Assembly: GCA_013364255.1 (NCBI GenBank)
Contig: CP054936.1
Location: 2,076,853-2,140,852 of the forward strand
Direction of reading: 5' to 3'
Origin: Streptomyces seoulensis
GTDB lineage: Bacteria > Actinomycetota > Actinomycetes > Streptomycetales > Streptomycetaceae
DNA: 64,000 nt
A program made the translations under genes and the position numbers. The notes beneath the pieces are model-generated. The model did not search any database. It was not told the DNA's origin and was given only the letters and a program-made list of their open reading frames with translations. Below, one piece after another: positions 8,068-16,790 of the stretch (positions are counted from its first letter, which is position 1; every line of letters begins with the position of its first letter).

Positions 8068-8481
8068 TCAGCCGGCCGGGTGGTCCACCCGGATGCGCAC
8101 CTGCTCCTCCAGCCGGCGCAGGCTGCTGTCCAGGGCGTCGCAGGCGGCCCGTTCGCCCGGGTCGTGGCTGTCGTCGAAGAAGGACAGGTGGACGGTGACC
8201 TCGCTGGCGCCGCTGCCGATGCCGGCGACCTGGAGCCAGCCCGCGTAGCTCCCCTGCTCACGGGTGCCCCACTCGATCCGCATCTGGTCGCGCTCGGCGC
8301 GCAGCAGGCCGGCGGTGTCCTGGTCGGTGTGGTCCTCGTGCACGGTGACGGCGGGCGGTTCCTCGGCGCGCACGTGCAGGTCGTCCGGCAGCCAGGCGTC
8401 CAGCCGGTGGAGGTCGGCGGCCTGGTCGAAGACCTGCTCGGGCTGTGCGGGCATCGTGCGTGAACGTTCGTACTCGGACAT
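8068..8481 (-). CDS. SRPBCC family protein
   Basis: A 137-aa protein of the START/polyketide-cyclase-like fold. It starts with a Y-E-R-S-R-T-M-P-A-Q-P-E-Q-V-F-D-Q-A-A-D pattern: the first beta strand, then the helix of the SRPBCC grip. Alternating strands follow (VTVHEDHTDQDTAG, MRIEWGTREQGSYAGWLQV), ending in the long C-terminal helix (ACDALDSSLRRLEEQV). Such proteins bind a hydrophobic ligand in the cavity; the ligand here is unknown. It starts 14 nt after the stop of the AI-2E permease gene, so the two are probably one operon. Confidence 0.85.
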   Translation of the reverse strand: MSEYERSRTMPAQPEQVFDQAADLHRLDAWLPDDLHVRAEEPPAVTVHEDHTDQDTAGLLRAERDQMRIEWGTREQGSYAGWLQVAGIGSGASEVTVHLSFFDDSHDPGERAACDALDSSLRRLEEQVRIRVDHPAG

Positions 8482-8495
8482 CGCGGCACCGTTCC

Positions 8496-9752
8496 TCACG
8501 CTCGGGGGTGGTACGCCCCCACGCGTGCCCTTTCCGCCGCCGCCGAAAAGCCCCCTCGTTCTCCCGGCGGACCGGAGCCGCGCAGTGCGCGCAGCACCGC
8601 CCAGGCGACCGAGACGAACGGCACCGCCACGATGGCGCCGATCACGCCCGCGACGATGCTGCCGGCGATGACGGAGACGGCGACGACGAGCGGATGCAGC
8701 CGGACCGCCCAGCTCATCACCAGGGGGTGCAGTACGTGGCCCTCCAGCTGGCCGATGACGACGATGAGGACGATCACGGCCAGCGCGGTGAGCGGACCCC
8801 GCCCGGCGAGGGCGACCACGGTGGCCACGGCGAGCGCGACCGGCGATCCGATCAGGGGCACGAAGGCGGCGAAGAACTCCAGCAGGGTGAGCGGCAGCGC
8901 CAGCGGCACCCGCAGCAGGGACAGCGCCACGCCGACGAGGACGGCGTTGGTGGCGGCCACGATGAAGATGCCGCGCGTGTACCCGGCGAAGGCGTGCCAG
9001 GCGGCCGCGCCGGCCCGGTCCCAGGCGGGGCGCGCGCCGGCGGGCAGGAACTGGTCGCGGGTCCAGCGCCACAGGCGCTCGCCGGAGTGGATGAAGAAGA
9101 TCGAGGCGAAGAGCGCGAGTACGCCCGCGGTCACCAGTTCGACCAGTCGGCCGATGCCGCTGAGGGCGCTGTTGAGCAGGCTCTCCCGGTGCGCGGAGAG
9201 GTAGGCCAGCAGCTGGTTCTGGAGGTGGGAGAGGCGGCCGGGGCTGATGCGGAGCGGCGGGCGTTCGAGCCACTGTTCGATGCGGTGGACGCCGCCGCGC
9301 AGTTCGTCGGCCAGCTGCGCCGACTCCCCCGCCACCGCGTTGCCGACGAAGGCGAGCAGCGCCATCAGCAGCAGGAGGCTGCCCACCAGCGCGACGGCGA
9401 CGCACAGCGGCCTGGGCAGCCGGCGGTTCAGCAGGTCGGCGAGGGGGCGCAGCACCGAGGTGACGACCAGGGCGGCGAACAGGGCGACCGCGATGAGCTG
9501 GAAGCGGCCGAGGACGGTGAAGACGCCGTAGACGGCGATGCCGACGAGGACGAGGCGCCAGGCGTAGGCGGCGCCGACGCGCAGCCAGGGCACGGTGCGC
9601 TCGGCGAGCGGGTGTTCCTCGGCCGGGGGCGCCGGGACGAAGCGGGCGCGCGGCGGCAGCGACGGGGAGTGCGCCGGCCGGCTGCCGAGCACCACGCCGC
9701 CCGTCCGGCGCCCGCGGCCCCGCCCGGCCGTCGGACCGCCCGCTTCCGCCAC
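8496..9752 (-). CDS. AI-2E family transporter (TqsA/PerM-like permease)
   Basis: A 418-aa integral membrane protein. About 70 polar N-terminal residues precede paired hydrophobic helices (RLVLVGIAVYGVFTVLG, LIAVALFAALVVTSVLRPL). The body has the family pattern of eight helices, with the conserved FFAAFVPLIGSPVALAVATVVAL segment and GQLEGHVLHPLVMSWAVRLHPL near the C-terminus. The family exports or takes up small molecules; some members handle AI-2 or Na+/Li+, and the substrate here cannot be read from sequence. The GTG at 9752 was chosen for GGGAGG just upstream; an ATG at 9845 would add 31 unconserved residues. Upstream gene of the pair with the SRPBCC protein. Confidence 0.9.
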   Translation of the reverse strand: MAEAGGPTAGRGRGRRTGGVVLGSRPAHSPSLPPRARFVPAPPAEEHPLAERTVPWLRVGAAYAWRLVLVGIAVYGVFTVLGRFQLIAVALFAALVVTSVLRPLADLLNRRLPRPLCVAVALVGSLLLLMALLAFVGNAVAGESAQLADELRGGVHRIEQWLERPPLRISPGRLSHLQNQLLAYLSAHRESLLNSALSGIGRLVELVTAGVLALFASIFFIHSGERLWRWTRDQFLPAGARPAWDRAGAAAWHAFAGYTRGIFIVAATNAVLVGVALSLLRVPLALPLTLLEFFAAFVPLIGSPVALAVATVVALAGRGPLTALAVIVLIVVIGQLEGHVLHPLVMSWAVRLHPLVVAVSVIAGSIVAGVIGAIVAVPFVSVAWAVLRALRGSGPPGERGGFSAAAERARVGAYHPRA

Positions 9753-9933
9753 CGTGCCTCCCGTCGCCGCCCGCCGGTCACGTCGTATGCACGGTACGGG
9801 CCGCACCCGCGCGGTTCGCGCGCAACGCGCCCGGTCACAGGGCATCCGAGGCCCCGGCGGCCCGTCCGGCGGACACCCCCGGGGCCGGGGCGCCGGGCGC
9901 GGCGGGAGGGGGCGGACCCGGCGGCGGGGCGGG

Positions 9934-10683
9934 TCAGGCGGCCGGCTTCGCCAGGAGTTCGGGGCCGTTGTTGTGGACGTCGTTGACGGCCGTGGAGACG
10001 GGGCGGACGGCCAGCCGGCCGTCCGCCGGAGGGCTCAGCAGACGGCGCAGCTCGCCCGGGTCCTGGCGGCGCGGGTCGAGCCAGCCGGCGTAGTGGTCCG
10101 GGGTGAGGGCGAGCGGCATCCGGGGGTGGACGCGGCCGGCCGCGTCGGTGGCGTCAGTGGTGATGACGGCGCAGGTGGTCAGCCAGGCGGCGGGGTCGTC
10201 GTCGCGGGCCACCGCCGGATCGCGCCAGTACTCGTACAGTCCGGCGAGCGCCATGATCCCGCCGTCCTCGGGATGCACGAAGTACGGCTGCTTGTACGCC
10301 CGGCCCGTTCCCTCGGCCTTGGCCCGCTGCCACTCGTAGAAGCCGTCGGCGGGCAGCAGGCAGCGGTGCCGGGCGAAGGCCCGGCGGAAGGCGGGCTTCT
10401 CGTGCACGGTCTCCACCCGGGCGTTGATCAGGCGGGCGCCGATCTTCACGTCCTTCGCCCAGGACGGCACGAGTCCCCAGCGCAGCGGCCGCAGCTCGCG
10501 GCGGACGGCGCCCGGCCCCTCGCCGTCCTCCTCGCGCGGGGCGCGCTCCAGTACGGCCCACACCTCGTCGGTCGGAGCGACGTTCCAGCTCGGGGCGGGC
10601 GCCTGCGGGGCGTGCCACTCGGCCGCGTTGAAGTGCCGGGCCAGTTCGGCGGGGCTGCGGGTGGAGACGTAACGGCCGCACAT
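9934..10683 (-). CDS. SOS response-associated peptidase (SRAP/YedK family)
   Basis: A 249-aa SRAP-domain protein, the family that forms a thiazolidine crosslink to abasic sites in single-stranded DNA (E. coli YedK, human HMCES). The start MCGRY leaves Cys2 as the catalytic residue after Met removal. Other family marks are NVAPTDEVWAVL, LRWGLVPSWAKD, LINARVETVHEKPAFR, CLLPADGFYEW with the conserved Glu, and a late HPRMPLAL with the conserved His. No strong ribosome binding site precedes the ATG at 10683, but the Cys2 requirement fixes this start. Monocistronic by spacing. Confidence 0.95.
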   Translation of the reverse strand: MCGRYVSTRSPAELARHFNAAEWHAPQAPAPSWNVAPTDEVWAVLERAPREEDGEGPGAVRRELRPLRWGLVPSWAKDVKIGARLINARVETVHEKPAFRRAFARHRCLLPADGFYEWQRAKAEGTGRAYKQPYFVHPEDGGIMALAGLYEYWRDPAVARDDDPAAWLTTCAVITTDATDAAGRVHPRMPLALTPDHYAGWLDPRRQDPGELRRLLSPPADGRLAVRPVSTAVNDVHNNGPELLAKPAA

Positions 10684-10820
10684 GGGGCCAGGGTGCCACG
10701 GCCGACGGCCGCCCCGCGCGAGGAGACGCCCCTCGCGCCGGTGTGCGGCCGGGGCCGGAGCGGCGGCGCCGATGACGGAGAGGTCCCGCGTACGGGCCCC
10801 GGCCGTTCCCCGCCCGAACC

Positions 10821-11633
10821 TTACGCGTCCTTGCGGCCCACGCCCGCGTACACCCAGTACTGGGACGGGTTCTCCGGGACCTCCTCGGCCCGGTCGGGGC
10901 GCCACAGGGGGACGTAGACGAGGCCGGGTTCGACCAGTTCGAATCCGTCGAACAGGGACTCGATCTCGGTTCGGGAGCGGGCGGTGACCGGGGAGGTGGC
11001 CCGGTCGCGGTACAGCTGCCCGACGGCGGCGGCGGTGTCCGGGCGGTCCTCGTCCGTGGCGTGGGTGAGAGCCAGCCAGCTGTCGGCGGGCAGCGCCTCG
11101 CGGAAGGCGGCCACGATCCCGGCCGGGTCCTCCTGCGGGGTGATGAAGTGCAGGATCGTGATCATCAGGACGGCGACCGGCTGCTCGAAGTCGATCAGCT
11201 CCCGCAGGCGCGGCGCGGAGAGTATGCCGGCCGGGTCGCGTATGTCGCCGGCGACGATCGTCGCGTCCGGGTTGTCGGCGAGCAGCGCCTCGCTGTGCGC
11301 GACGGCCACGGGATCGTTGTCGACGTAGACCACCTTGGCGCCGGGGCAGGCGGCCTGGGCGACCTCGTGGACGTTGCCCTGGGTCGGGATGCCGGACCCG
11401 AGGTCGACGAACTGGCGTACGCCCGACTCGACCAGGAAGCGCACCGCGCGCCCCAGGAAGGCGCGGTTGGCGCGGGCCAGGGTGCGCACCTGGGGGTCGA
11501 TGGCCGTGAAGGCCGCCACCGCCTCCCGGTCTATGGCGAAGTTGTGCTCCCCGCCCAGCATGGCGTCGTACATACGGGCCACACTGGCCTTGCCCGGGTC
11601 CACACCCTGCGGCAGAACGTCCCCGTCCGGCAT
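10821..11633 (-). CDS. SAM-dependent methyltransferase, DUF574 family
   Basis: A 270-aa protein of the actinobacterial S-adenosyl-methyltransferase family DUF574. Diagnostic segments are ARMYDAMLGGEHNFAIDREA near the N-terminus, FVDLGSGIPTQGNVHE (the SAM loop), KVVYVDNDPVAVAHSEALL, and a C-terminal segment ending with GLVYVPLWRPD. The substrate is unknown for the whole family. The ATG at 11633 follows a GGGGGAG site. A second family member with the same motifs lies at 49114-49932. It is divergent from the phosphatase gene at 11893. Confidence 0.92.
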   Translation of the reverse strand: MPDGDVLPQGVDPGKASVARMYDAMLGGEHNFAIDREAVAAFTAIDPQVRTLARANRAFLGRAVRFLVESGVRQFVDLGSGIPTQGNVHEVAQAACPGAKVVYVDNDPVAVAHSEALLADNPDATIVAGDIRDPAGILSAPRLRELIDFEQPVAVLMITILHFITPQEDPAGIVAAFREALPADSWLALTHATDEDRPDTAAAVGQLYRDRATSPVTARSRTEIESLFDGFELVEPGLVYVPLWRPDRAEEVPENPSQYWVYAGVGRKDA

Positions 11634-11892
11634 GACAACTCCCCCTGGAATCCGGCGACCTCGACTGTGACTGGGCATCATATAGTTGCCCCCAGCACGT
11701 GCCACCGTTTCCGTCGCCGATCCCGGTACGGACCGACCGCTTCCCCCCTCCCCCTCCCGTCGCCGCACCGCCCCCTCCGCCGCTACCGGCCCCACCCGGA
11801 AGGCAACGACCCTGCGGAACACAGAACGCAGTGAGCCAAGCGAGCCGCCCGGCACCCGTGCCGCCGCCAGGGCGCGGGACGGCGTGCGTCTG

Positions 11893-13220
11893 ATGGCGCC
11901 GCTCCGCAGCCGCGGGTACTTCTCCCCCGCGGCCGACGCCATCGGCTCCGAACTCGACCTGGAACTGACCGGCCGTCATGTCGTCCACGCGCTGGCGCCG
12001 GCCTTCTGCGACGCGGCCTCGGTGTATCTGCTCCAGCGCTGGCTCCTGGAGGAACAGGCGCACATGGCGGCCGATCCGCCGCAGATCGAGGCGCGCCGGC
12101 TGGCCCTGCGCATAGGGTCGGACGCCGCCGAGGACTGGGAGCCGCTGCTGCCGGTCGGCGAGGTGCTGGTCTTCCCGCGCGAGACGCCGTACGCGCGGGC
12201 CCTGGCCACCGGGCAGACGCAGCTGCTGGACGGCATGGACGGGCACACCTTCGAACGGCTGCGCAGGACCGGTCCGGAGGACAGCGGCGTCAACGCCCTG
12301 CTGCGCAGCGCCGCCTTCCTCATCGTGCCGCTGCGGCTGCGCGGCACGGCCGTCGGTTTCATCGCCTGCACGCGCGGACCGGACAAGGGGCCCTTCACCC
12401 GTCGTGAGGCCGTGGCGGTGGAGTCGCTGGGCGCCCGGGCCTGCGTCGCGTCGACAACGCCCGGCGCTACGAACGCGAGCGGCGCACCGCGCTGGCCATC
12501 CGCCGCAGTCTGCTCCCCGAGACCGGGCAGACCTTCGAGGGCTGCCGGGTCGCCCACGGCTACCGGCCCGCCGGGCAGGACAACGTCATCGGCGGCGACT
12601 GGTACGACGTGCTGCCCCGCACCGGCCGCCGGCTCGGGCTCATCGTCGGCGACGCGATGGGGCACGGGCCGGAGTCGGCCGTCGCGATGATCCAGCTGCG
12701 GACGGCGGTACGGACGCTGGCGACGCTGGACACCGGGCCGACCGAGCTGATGCGGCGCCTGGACGCCATCGCCGGGGACACCCCGGGCGCCTCGTTCGCC
12801 ACCTGCATGTACGCGGAGTGGGACGCCGAGCTGCGCACCTGCACCTTCGTGGGGGCGGGCCATCCGCCGCCCTTGGTGCGCGGGCACGGGGGCACGGCGG
12901 TGCCGGTCGACCTCGCCACCGCGGGTCTGCCCCTCGGGCTCGGCCCGGGCCGCTACGAGCCGACCGTGCTGCACCTGACCGAGCCGACGCTCGTGCTGCT
13001 CTACAGCGACGGGCTGGTCGAGTCCCGCGCCAGCGACATCGACCAGGGCATCAGCCGGCTCTCCCGGGCGCTGGACGCGGGCGCCGACGAGCTGGCGGAC
13101 CCGGGGCACCCGGACGCCCTGTCGTCGCTGTGCCGGCGGCTGCTGGCGGACTCCGGGCCCGACGACGGGCGCGACGACCGGACGCTGCTGCTGGCCGAGC
13201 TGACGCCGGGGAAGAACTGA
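11893..13220 (+). pseudogene. GAF-SpoIIE (PP2C-type) phosphatase, single-base frameshift
   Basis: Read as one gene with a frameshift this is about 442 codons. A GAF-like domain (to about residue 185) is followed by a DNARRYERERRTALAIRRSL linker and a SpoIIE/PP2C domain with GGDWYDVLP, VGDAMGHG, GAGHPPPL, LLYSDGLVE and DDRTLLL. The frame breaks at about 12447-12448: the reading before it ends GARACV and the next frame resumes with RVDNARRYE. One missing C would restore a single frame. Such phosphatases dephosphorylate STAS anti-sigma antagonists. Without correction, the product would be a GAF fragment of about 265 aa with an unrelated tail. The start at ATG 11893 is uncertain because the ribosome binding site is weak. 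Confidence 0.8.
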
Positions 13221-13746
13221 GTACGCGGGGCGGGCTGGTTGTCCGATGAGCGGCAGCGGCCGTTCGGGCGGTGTCCTCACCTGATGCGGTGAGGGGGGCG
13301 GCACGGGGCGTACGAAGGGGGCGCGCGGGCCGTTGCCCGGGCATGGACAGCACTTCTCGCGCCGCCGTACCCCTACCCTCCGCCGGCCGTGCGGGCGCCG
13401 GCCCGCGGCCGCCCGCGATCGAGTCCGCCGCGCCGCTGCTGCGGCCGTGGGGCGCCGGAGCGGCCGTACCACCGGCGCCGCGGGGGGCGTACGCCGTTCC
13501 GGCGGTGCCGGTGCCCCGCGGGATCCCCGGCCCGTGAGGACGGCCGACGCGATGGCCGACGCGATGGCCGCGCGGGGTGCCGCCGTATTCCCGGCGAGGG
13601 CGGTCGGCGCGACCGGCGGTCGGGGGCGCGCGCGAGGGCCGTGGCGTGCGCGGGCGTGGACACCGGTTGCTCACAGGGTGGTGACGGGGGCGTCACGATG
13701 GTGGGCGGGGGCGTTGCCGCGGCGCCGGCCCCTCGTTGAGCGCGGC
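13221..13746. other. intergenic region without a convincing gene
   Basis: About 520 bases. Open frames exist but have low-complexity Arg/Ala/Gly/Pro translations expected from GC-rich non-coding DNA. A short direct repeat of GACGCGATGGCC occurs near 13548-13570. Nothing else is evident. Confidence 0.45.
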
Positions 13747-13968
13747 ATGGACATGTGGGAGGACGGCGACTGCCCGTGGTGCCGCTCGCTGCTGGGGCCC
13801 GCTCAGGACGCGTCCCCCATGCGCTTCGGCACCGGCCGGAGAAACGATCGTGCGGAGTCCCGGCGGGCGGCAGCGGCGGCCTGGCTGGGGCGGGCGCACG
13901 TGGTCGTGCCGCCCATGGCGGCGCTCACGGTGGTGGCCGCGCTCATGATGGCGGCGACGCTGGCCTGA
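13747..13968 (+). CDS. possible small membrane protein with CPWC motif
   Basis: A 73-codon frame from ATG 13747 (second ATG at 13753). The translation begins MDMWEDGDCPWCRSLLGP and ends in a hydrophobic stretch VVVPPMAALTVVAALMMAATL. That would be a tail-anchored membrane helix after a cytosolic Cys-x2-Cys metal or redox motif. The N-terminus does not look like random GC-shadow sequence, but the ribosome binding site is weak (GAGCGCGGC). The gene is uncertain. Confidence 0.4.
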   Translation: MDMWEDGDCPWCRSLLGPAQDASPMRFGTGRRNDRAESRRAAAAAWLGRAHVVVPPMAALTVVAALMMAATLA

Positions 13969-14148
13969 CCGGCGCGCCGCGTGTGGTCAGCCGCCCGCCG
14001 GACCGGCCGCTCCTCGCGCGTCGCCCGCCGCCGGGTCAACTGGTCCGCGGCGCTTCTCCCGCCGCCGTCCCCCTCCTCACGAACCCCTGCCATCATGGTC
14101 ACCCGGCCCACTGGCCCTGGCCAGGCGTTCACGAGAAGTGAGGAAAGA

Positions 14149-14514
14149 GTGGCAGAGACCGAGGGAGCGTCGGCAGCCGACCGGCTGCTGATCACCCGTA
14201 CCACGGCCGAGGACGGCACCTGCGTCGTGACGCTCGAGGGCGAGGCCGACCTGGACAGCAGCGCACGCCTGCGGGACACGCTGCTGTCCTGTCTGACGGC
14301 CGCACCCGCCACGGTGGCCGATCTCGGCGGCCTGACCTTCATGGACTCCAGCGGCATCAACGCCCTCATCTCCGCCCACCAGGCGGCGCAGGCGTCCGGG
14401 GCGCGGCTGTCCCTCGCCGCGCCCCGCGAGGCGGTCCTGCGGGTGCTGGAGCTCGTCGGCCTCGACACGCTCATTCCCTGGTACCCGAGCGTGGAGGCGG
14501 CGCTCGCCGCGTGA
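14149..14514 (+). CDS. STAS-domain anti-sigma factor antagonist
   Basis: A 121-aa SpoIIAA/RsbV-like protein. The fold reads LLITRT-CVVTLEGEADLDSSARLRDTL, then VADLGGLTFMDSSGINALI. The DSSG (66-69) contains the serine that partner kinases phosphorylate. A last strand (LSLAAPREAVLRVLELVG) follows. In the unphosphorylated state these proteins bind RsbW-type anti-sigma kinases and free the sigma factor. The GTG at 14149 is directly preceded by GTGAGGAAAGA. No partner kinase is adjacent. Within the window the RsbW-like protein (23921), the SpoIIE phosphatases and the SigB-type sigma (29389) are possible but unproven partners. Confidence 0.93.
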   Translation: MAETEGASAADRLLITRTTAEDGTCVVTLEGEADLDSSARLRDTLLSCLTAAPATVADLGGLTFMDSSGINALISAHQAAQASGARLSLAAPREAVLRVLELVGLDTLIPWYPSVEAALAA

Positions 14515-14571
14515 CGGCGAGGCGGGCGGGGGACGACGCGGGCCCGGCGGCGACGCGGGCGGCGGCGGGGC

Positions 14572-14618
14572 GGCGGCACGCGCGCGAGGCCGGCGCCCGG
14601 TCCCGCGCGCGTGCCGCC
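14572..14618. terminator. bidirectional terminator between STAS and hemerythrin genes
   Basis: A 15-bp perfect stem, GGCGGCACGCGCGCG (14572-14586) with CGCGCGCGTGCCGCC (14604-14618), loop 17 nt, between two convergent genes. Confidence 0.7.
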
Positions 14619-14625
14619 GGGTGCG

Positions 14626-15189
14626 TCAGCCGGTCTTGCCGCGGCCGGACAGCGCGTCCCTGAGCCGGTCGACCAGTCCGGCGCCGGGCGCCAGGAGCTT
14701 GTTGCCGGGCGGGGTGTCGGGGGCGGAGGGGTGCGGGCGCGTCGGCGCGGTCTTCTTCGCCGAGCGCACCTTCTCGCCGAGCTCCTCCAGGTCCTCCGGG
14801 CTCGCCGCCTCCCGCAGCCGGGGGAAGAGGTTCTGCTCCTCGTCCGTGATGTGCTCCCGGATCTCCCGCATCAGCCGGCCCATGAACTCGTCGAACTGCG
14901 GGTCGGCGGCCTCGCAGCCCTCCAGTTCCTTCATGGTCCGCTCGGCCTCGGAGTGGTCCTCGATCTCCCGGTCGGCGATCTCGTCCCCGTCGGGCAGGTG
15001 GCGGCGCACCGCCGGGTACAGGTGCATCTCCTCGGCCACCGAGTGGCGGACCAGTTCGATGACGGCCTGGTCGGCCAGGTCCTTGCGCCTCTTGTCCCCC
15101 ACCGGGAGGGCTTCGATCTGCGCGAAGATCTCCTCCACCTCGCGGTGGTCGGTGGTCAGTTCGTGGATGACGTCTCCGCCGTGTCCCAT
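14626..15189 (-). CDS. hemerythrin domain-containing protein
   Basis: A 187-aa protein. A four-helix hemerythrin-like domain spans residues 1 to about 145 and carries the spaced ligands of a di-iron site: HELTTDHREVEEIF, RHSVAEEMHLYPAVR, DHSEAERTMKEL and REHITDEEQNLFP. A polar tail of about 40 residues follows. Such proteins bind oxygen or peroxide or store iron. The ATG at 15189 follows AAGGAG. The start lies inside the last codons of the P450 gene (34-bp overlap), so the two are translationally linked and form an operon. That suggests a shared redox or peroxide role. Confidence 0.92.
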   Translation of the reverse strand: MGHGGDVIHELTTDHREVEEIFAQIEALPVGDKRRKDLADQAVIELVRHSVAEEMHLYPAVRRHLPDGDEIADREIEDHSEAERTMKELEGCEAADPQFDEFMGRLMREIREHITDEEQNLFPRLREAASPEDLEELGEKVRSAKKTAPTRPHPSAPDTPPGNKLLAPGAGLVDRLRDALSGRGKTG

Positions 15190-16502
15190 GCCGGGGGCTC
15201 CTTGGTGTCCGTCTCGTTCTCGGTGTCGGTCGATGTGTTCGTGCGGTGCTCCGGTGCGCGTACGCCGCTCATCACGAAGCCGTCGCGCGGCCGCGTCGGG
15301 ATGCGGCGCAGCGGTATCCGCAGGTCCTGTGCGGGCACCTCGTACTCCAGGCCGGCCAGCCGCACCGCCAGGCTCTCCAGCAGGCCCAGGGCGACGCCCT
15401 CGCCGGGGCAGCGGTGGCCGGTGCGCGGGTCGCCGCCGCCCTGCGGGATCAGCTCGTCGCGTTCGGCCGGGTGCTCCAGGAAGCGCTCCGGACGGAAGGC
15501 GTACGGGTCGCCCCACAGGCCGGCGTCGTGGTTCTGGCCGTACACGTCCAGCAGGACCATCCCGCCCCGCGGGACCGTGTGCCCGTGCCAGGACAGGTCC
15601 CGGGCGGCCAGTCCGCCGAGGAAGGGGGCGAACGGGTAGAACCGGCGCACCTCGTGGGCGAACGCGGTGGCCTCGGCCGGGTCGCCGCCGCGCAGCCGGT
15701 CGCGCAGCCCGGGCAGGCGGTGCAGAGCGTGCGCGGCGAAGGCGGCGAACCAGCTGACGGCGACCGTGGGCCGGAGAATGTTGAGCAGTTCCACGGCGGC
15801 CGTCCCGGGCGTCAGCCGCTCGCCCGCGCCCTCCCGGTGCCCGGCGACCCGTTCCAGCAGGGAGCCGGGCGCGGCCGGGGTCCGGCCGGAGCGCACGTCG
15901 CGCACCAGGCGGGCCAGCCGTTCCTCCTGGCGGCGGCGGGCGTGCCGGGCCCGCCAGTGGCGCGGACCCGGGGTGGCGAAGCCGTCGACCATGGCGATCA
16001 GGTCGCGGGCCACCGCGCCGGCCTCGGCGTCCGGCAGCGGGACGCCGGCCCAGCGGTGGACGCCGCGGGTGAGCACCACGGCGGCCTCGTCGAACAGGAC
16101 GACCCGCGGCCGTCGGGCCCACTCGGCGACGGCCTCGTCCCAGGCGGCGACGACCTGCTCGACGACGCCCTCGATCAGGTCCGCTCCGAGCAGCGGCAGG
16201 AACAGTCCCTTGCGCTCGCGGTGGGCCGTGCCGTCCAGGGTGTGCACCGCCCCGTGGCCGAACAAGGTGGCCTGTACGGGGCCGGGGATCGCGCCGTGGC
16301 GGTGCACGTTGCGCTCGTCGTAGAAGAACCGCACGGCGTCCGGTCCGCGCACGGCGAGGACCGGCTTGCCCATCAGGCGGGTGGTGAGCGCCGGTTCGCC
16401 GCCGCTGTCCCGCATGCGCTGCGGCAGCCACGCGTAGCCGCCGGCGAGCAGGGCGAGCGTCTGGTCGGACAGGGGGTGCGGGGGGCGTCGGTCGGCGTCC
16501 AT
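15156..16502 (-). CDS. cytochrome P450, CYP152-type fatty-acid peroxygenase
   Basis: A 448-aa P450 whose features point to the CYP152 (SP-alpha/BS-beta) peroxygenases, which use hydrogen peroxide to hydroxylate or decarboxylate fatty acids. The heme-ligand loop is TGHRCPGE with Cys365. The Arg-Pro pair that anchors the substrate carboxylate in this group is present as Arg244-Pro245 in NILRPTVAV, where ordinary P450s have an acid/alcohol pair. FYDERNVHRHGAIPG and TLFGHGAVHTLDGTAHRERKG match the family N-half. A tail of about 35 Thr/Glu/Asn-rich residues overlaps the hemerythrin start. No redox partner gene is adjacent, which fits peroxide use. The ATG at 16502 has no strong ribosome binding site, but the resulting numbering matches the family. 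Confidence 0.9.
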   Translation of the reverse strand: MDADRRPPHPLSDQTLALLAGGYAWLPQRMRDSGGEPALTTRLMGKPVLAVRGPDAVRFFYDERNVHRHGAIPGPVQATLFGHGAVHTLDGTAHRERKGLFLPLLGADLIEGVVEQVVAAWDEAVAEWARRPRVVLFDEAAVVLTRGVHRWAGVPLPDAEAGAVARDLIAMVDGFATPGPRHWRARHARRRQEERLARLVRDVRSGRTPAAPGSLLERVAGHREGAGERLTPGTAAVELLNILRPTVAVSWFAAFAAHALHRLPGLRDRLRGGDPAEATAFAHEVRRFYPFAPFLGGLAARDLSWHGHTVPRGGMVLLDVYGQNHDAGLWGDPYAFRPERFLEHPAERDELIPQGGGDPRTGHRCPGEGVALGLLESLAVRLAGLEYEVPAQDLRIPLRRIPTRPRDGFVMSGVRAPEHRTNTSTDTENETDTKEPPAWDTAETSSTN

Positions 16503-16620
16503 GCGGGGGCGGGTGCCCCGGGAACGGGCCGCGGAACCTGCGAAGCCGCGCGGCGGGGCGGTGGCGTGCCCGACGGGGCGGGCGGACGGGTCGGCCGAAC
16601 GGGTCCGGTGTCCGCCGCGG

Positions 16621-16710
16621 GCCGGTTCCGAGAACCGCACGGCCGTGCCGTGGCCGATTCCGGGCGCGGGCGCGGCCGGTTCCGGGAGCCGCACGGCCGT
16701 GCCGTGGCCG
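16621..16710. repeat. two-copy dyad repeat in the P450/DoxX divergent promoter region
   Basis: Two 36-bp copies (16621-16656 and 16675-16710, 54-bp period) differ at two bases. Each holds a dyad (GGTTC-CGA-GAACC in copy 1, one mismatch in copy 2) followed by the palindrome GCACGGCCGTGC. The position, between the divergent P450 and DoxX starts, suggests an operator pair. Confidence 0.6.
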
Positions 16711-16790
16711 GTTCACCCGGTCGGCTCGATTGCTTCCGGGCGACTCGGGAACCCGGCCAGCGCCGCGTACCCCTCACCCCTGGAGAGGCC

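Noticed and set aside
13345..13537. Possible small plus-strand gene
   Set aside because: Its translation is Ala/Pro/Gly/Arg-biased with no ordered segment and no good ribosome binding site.
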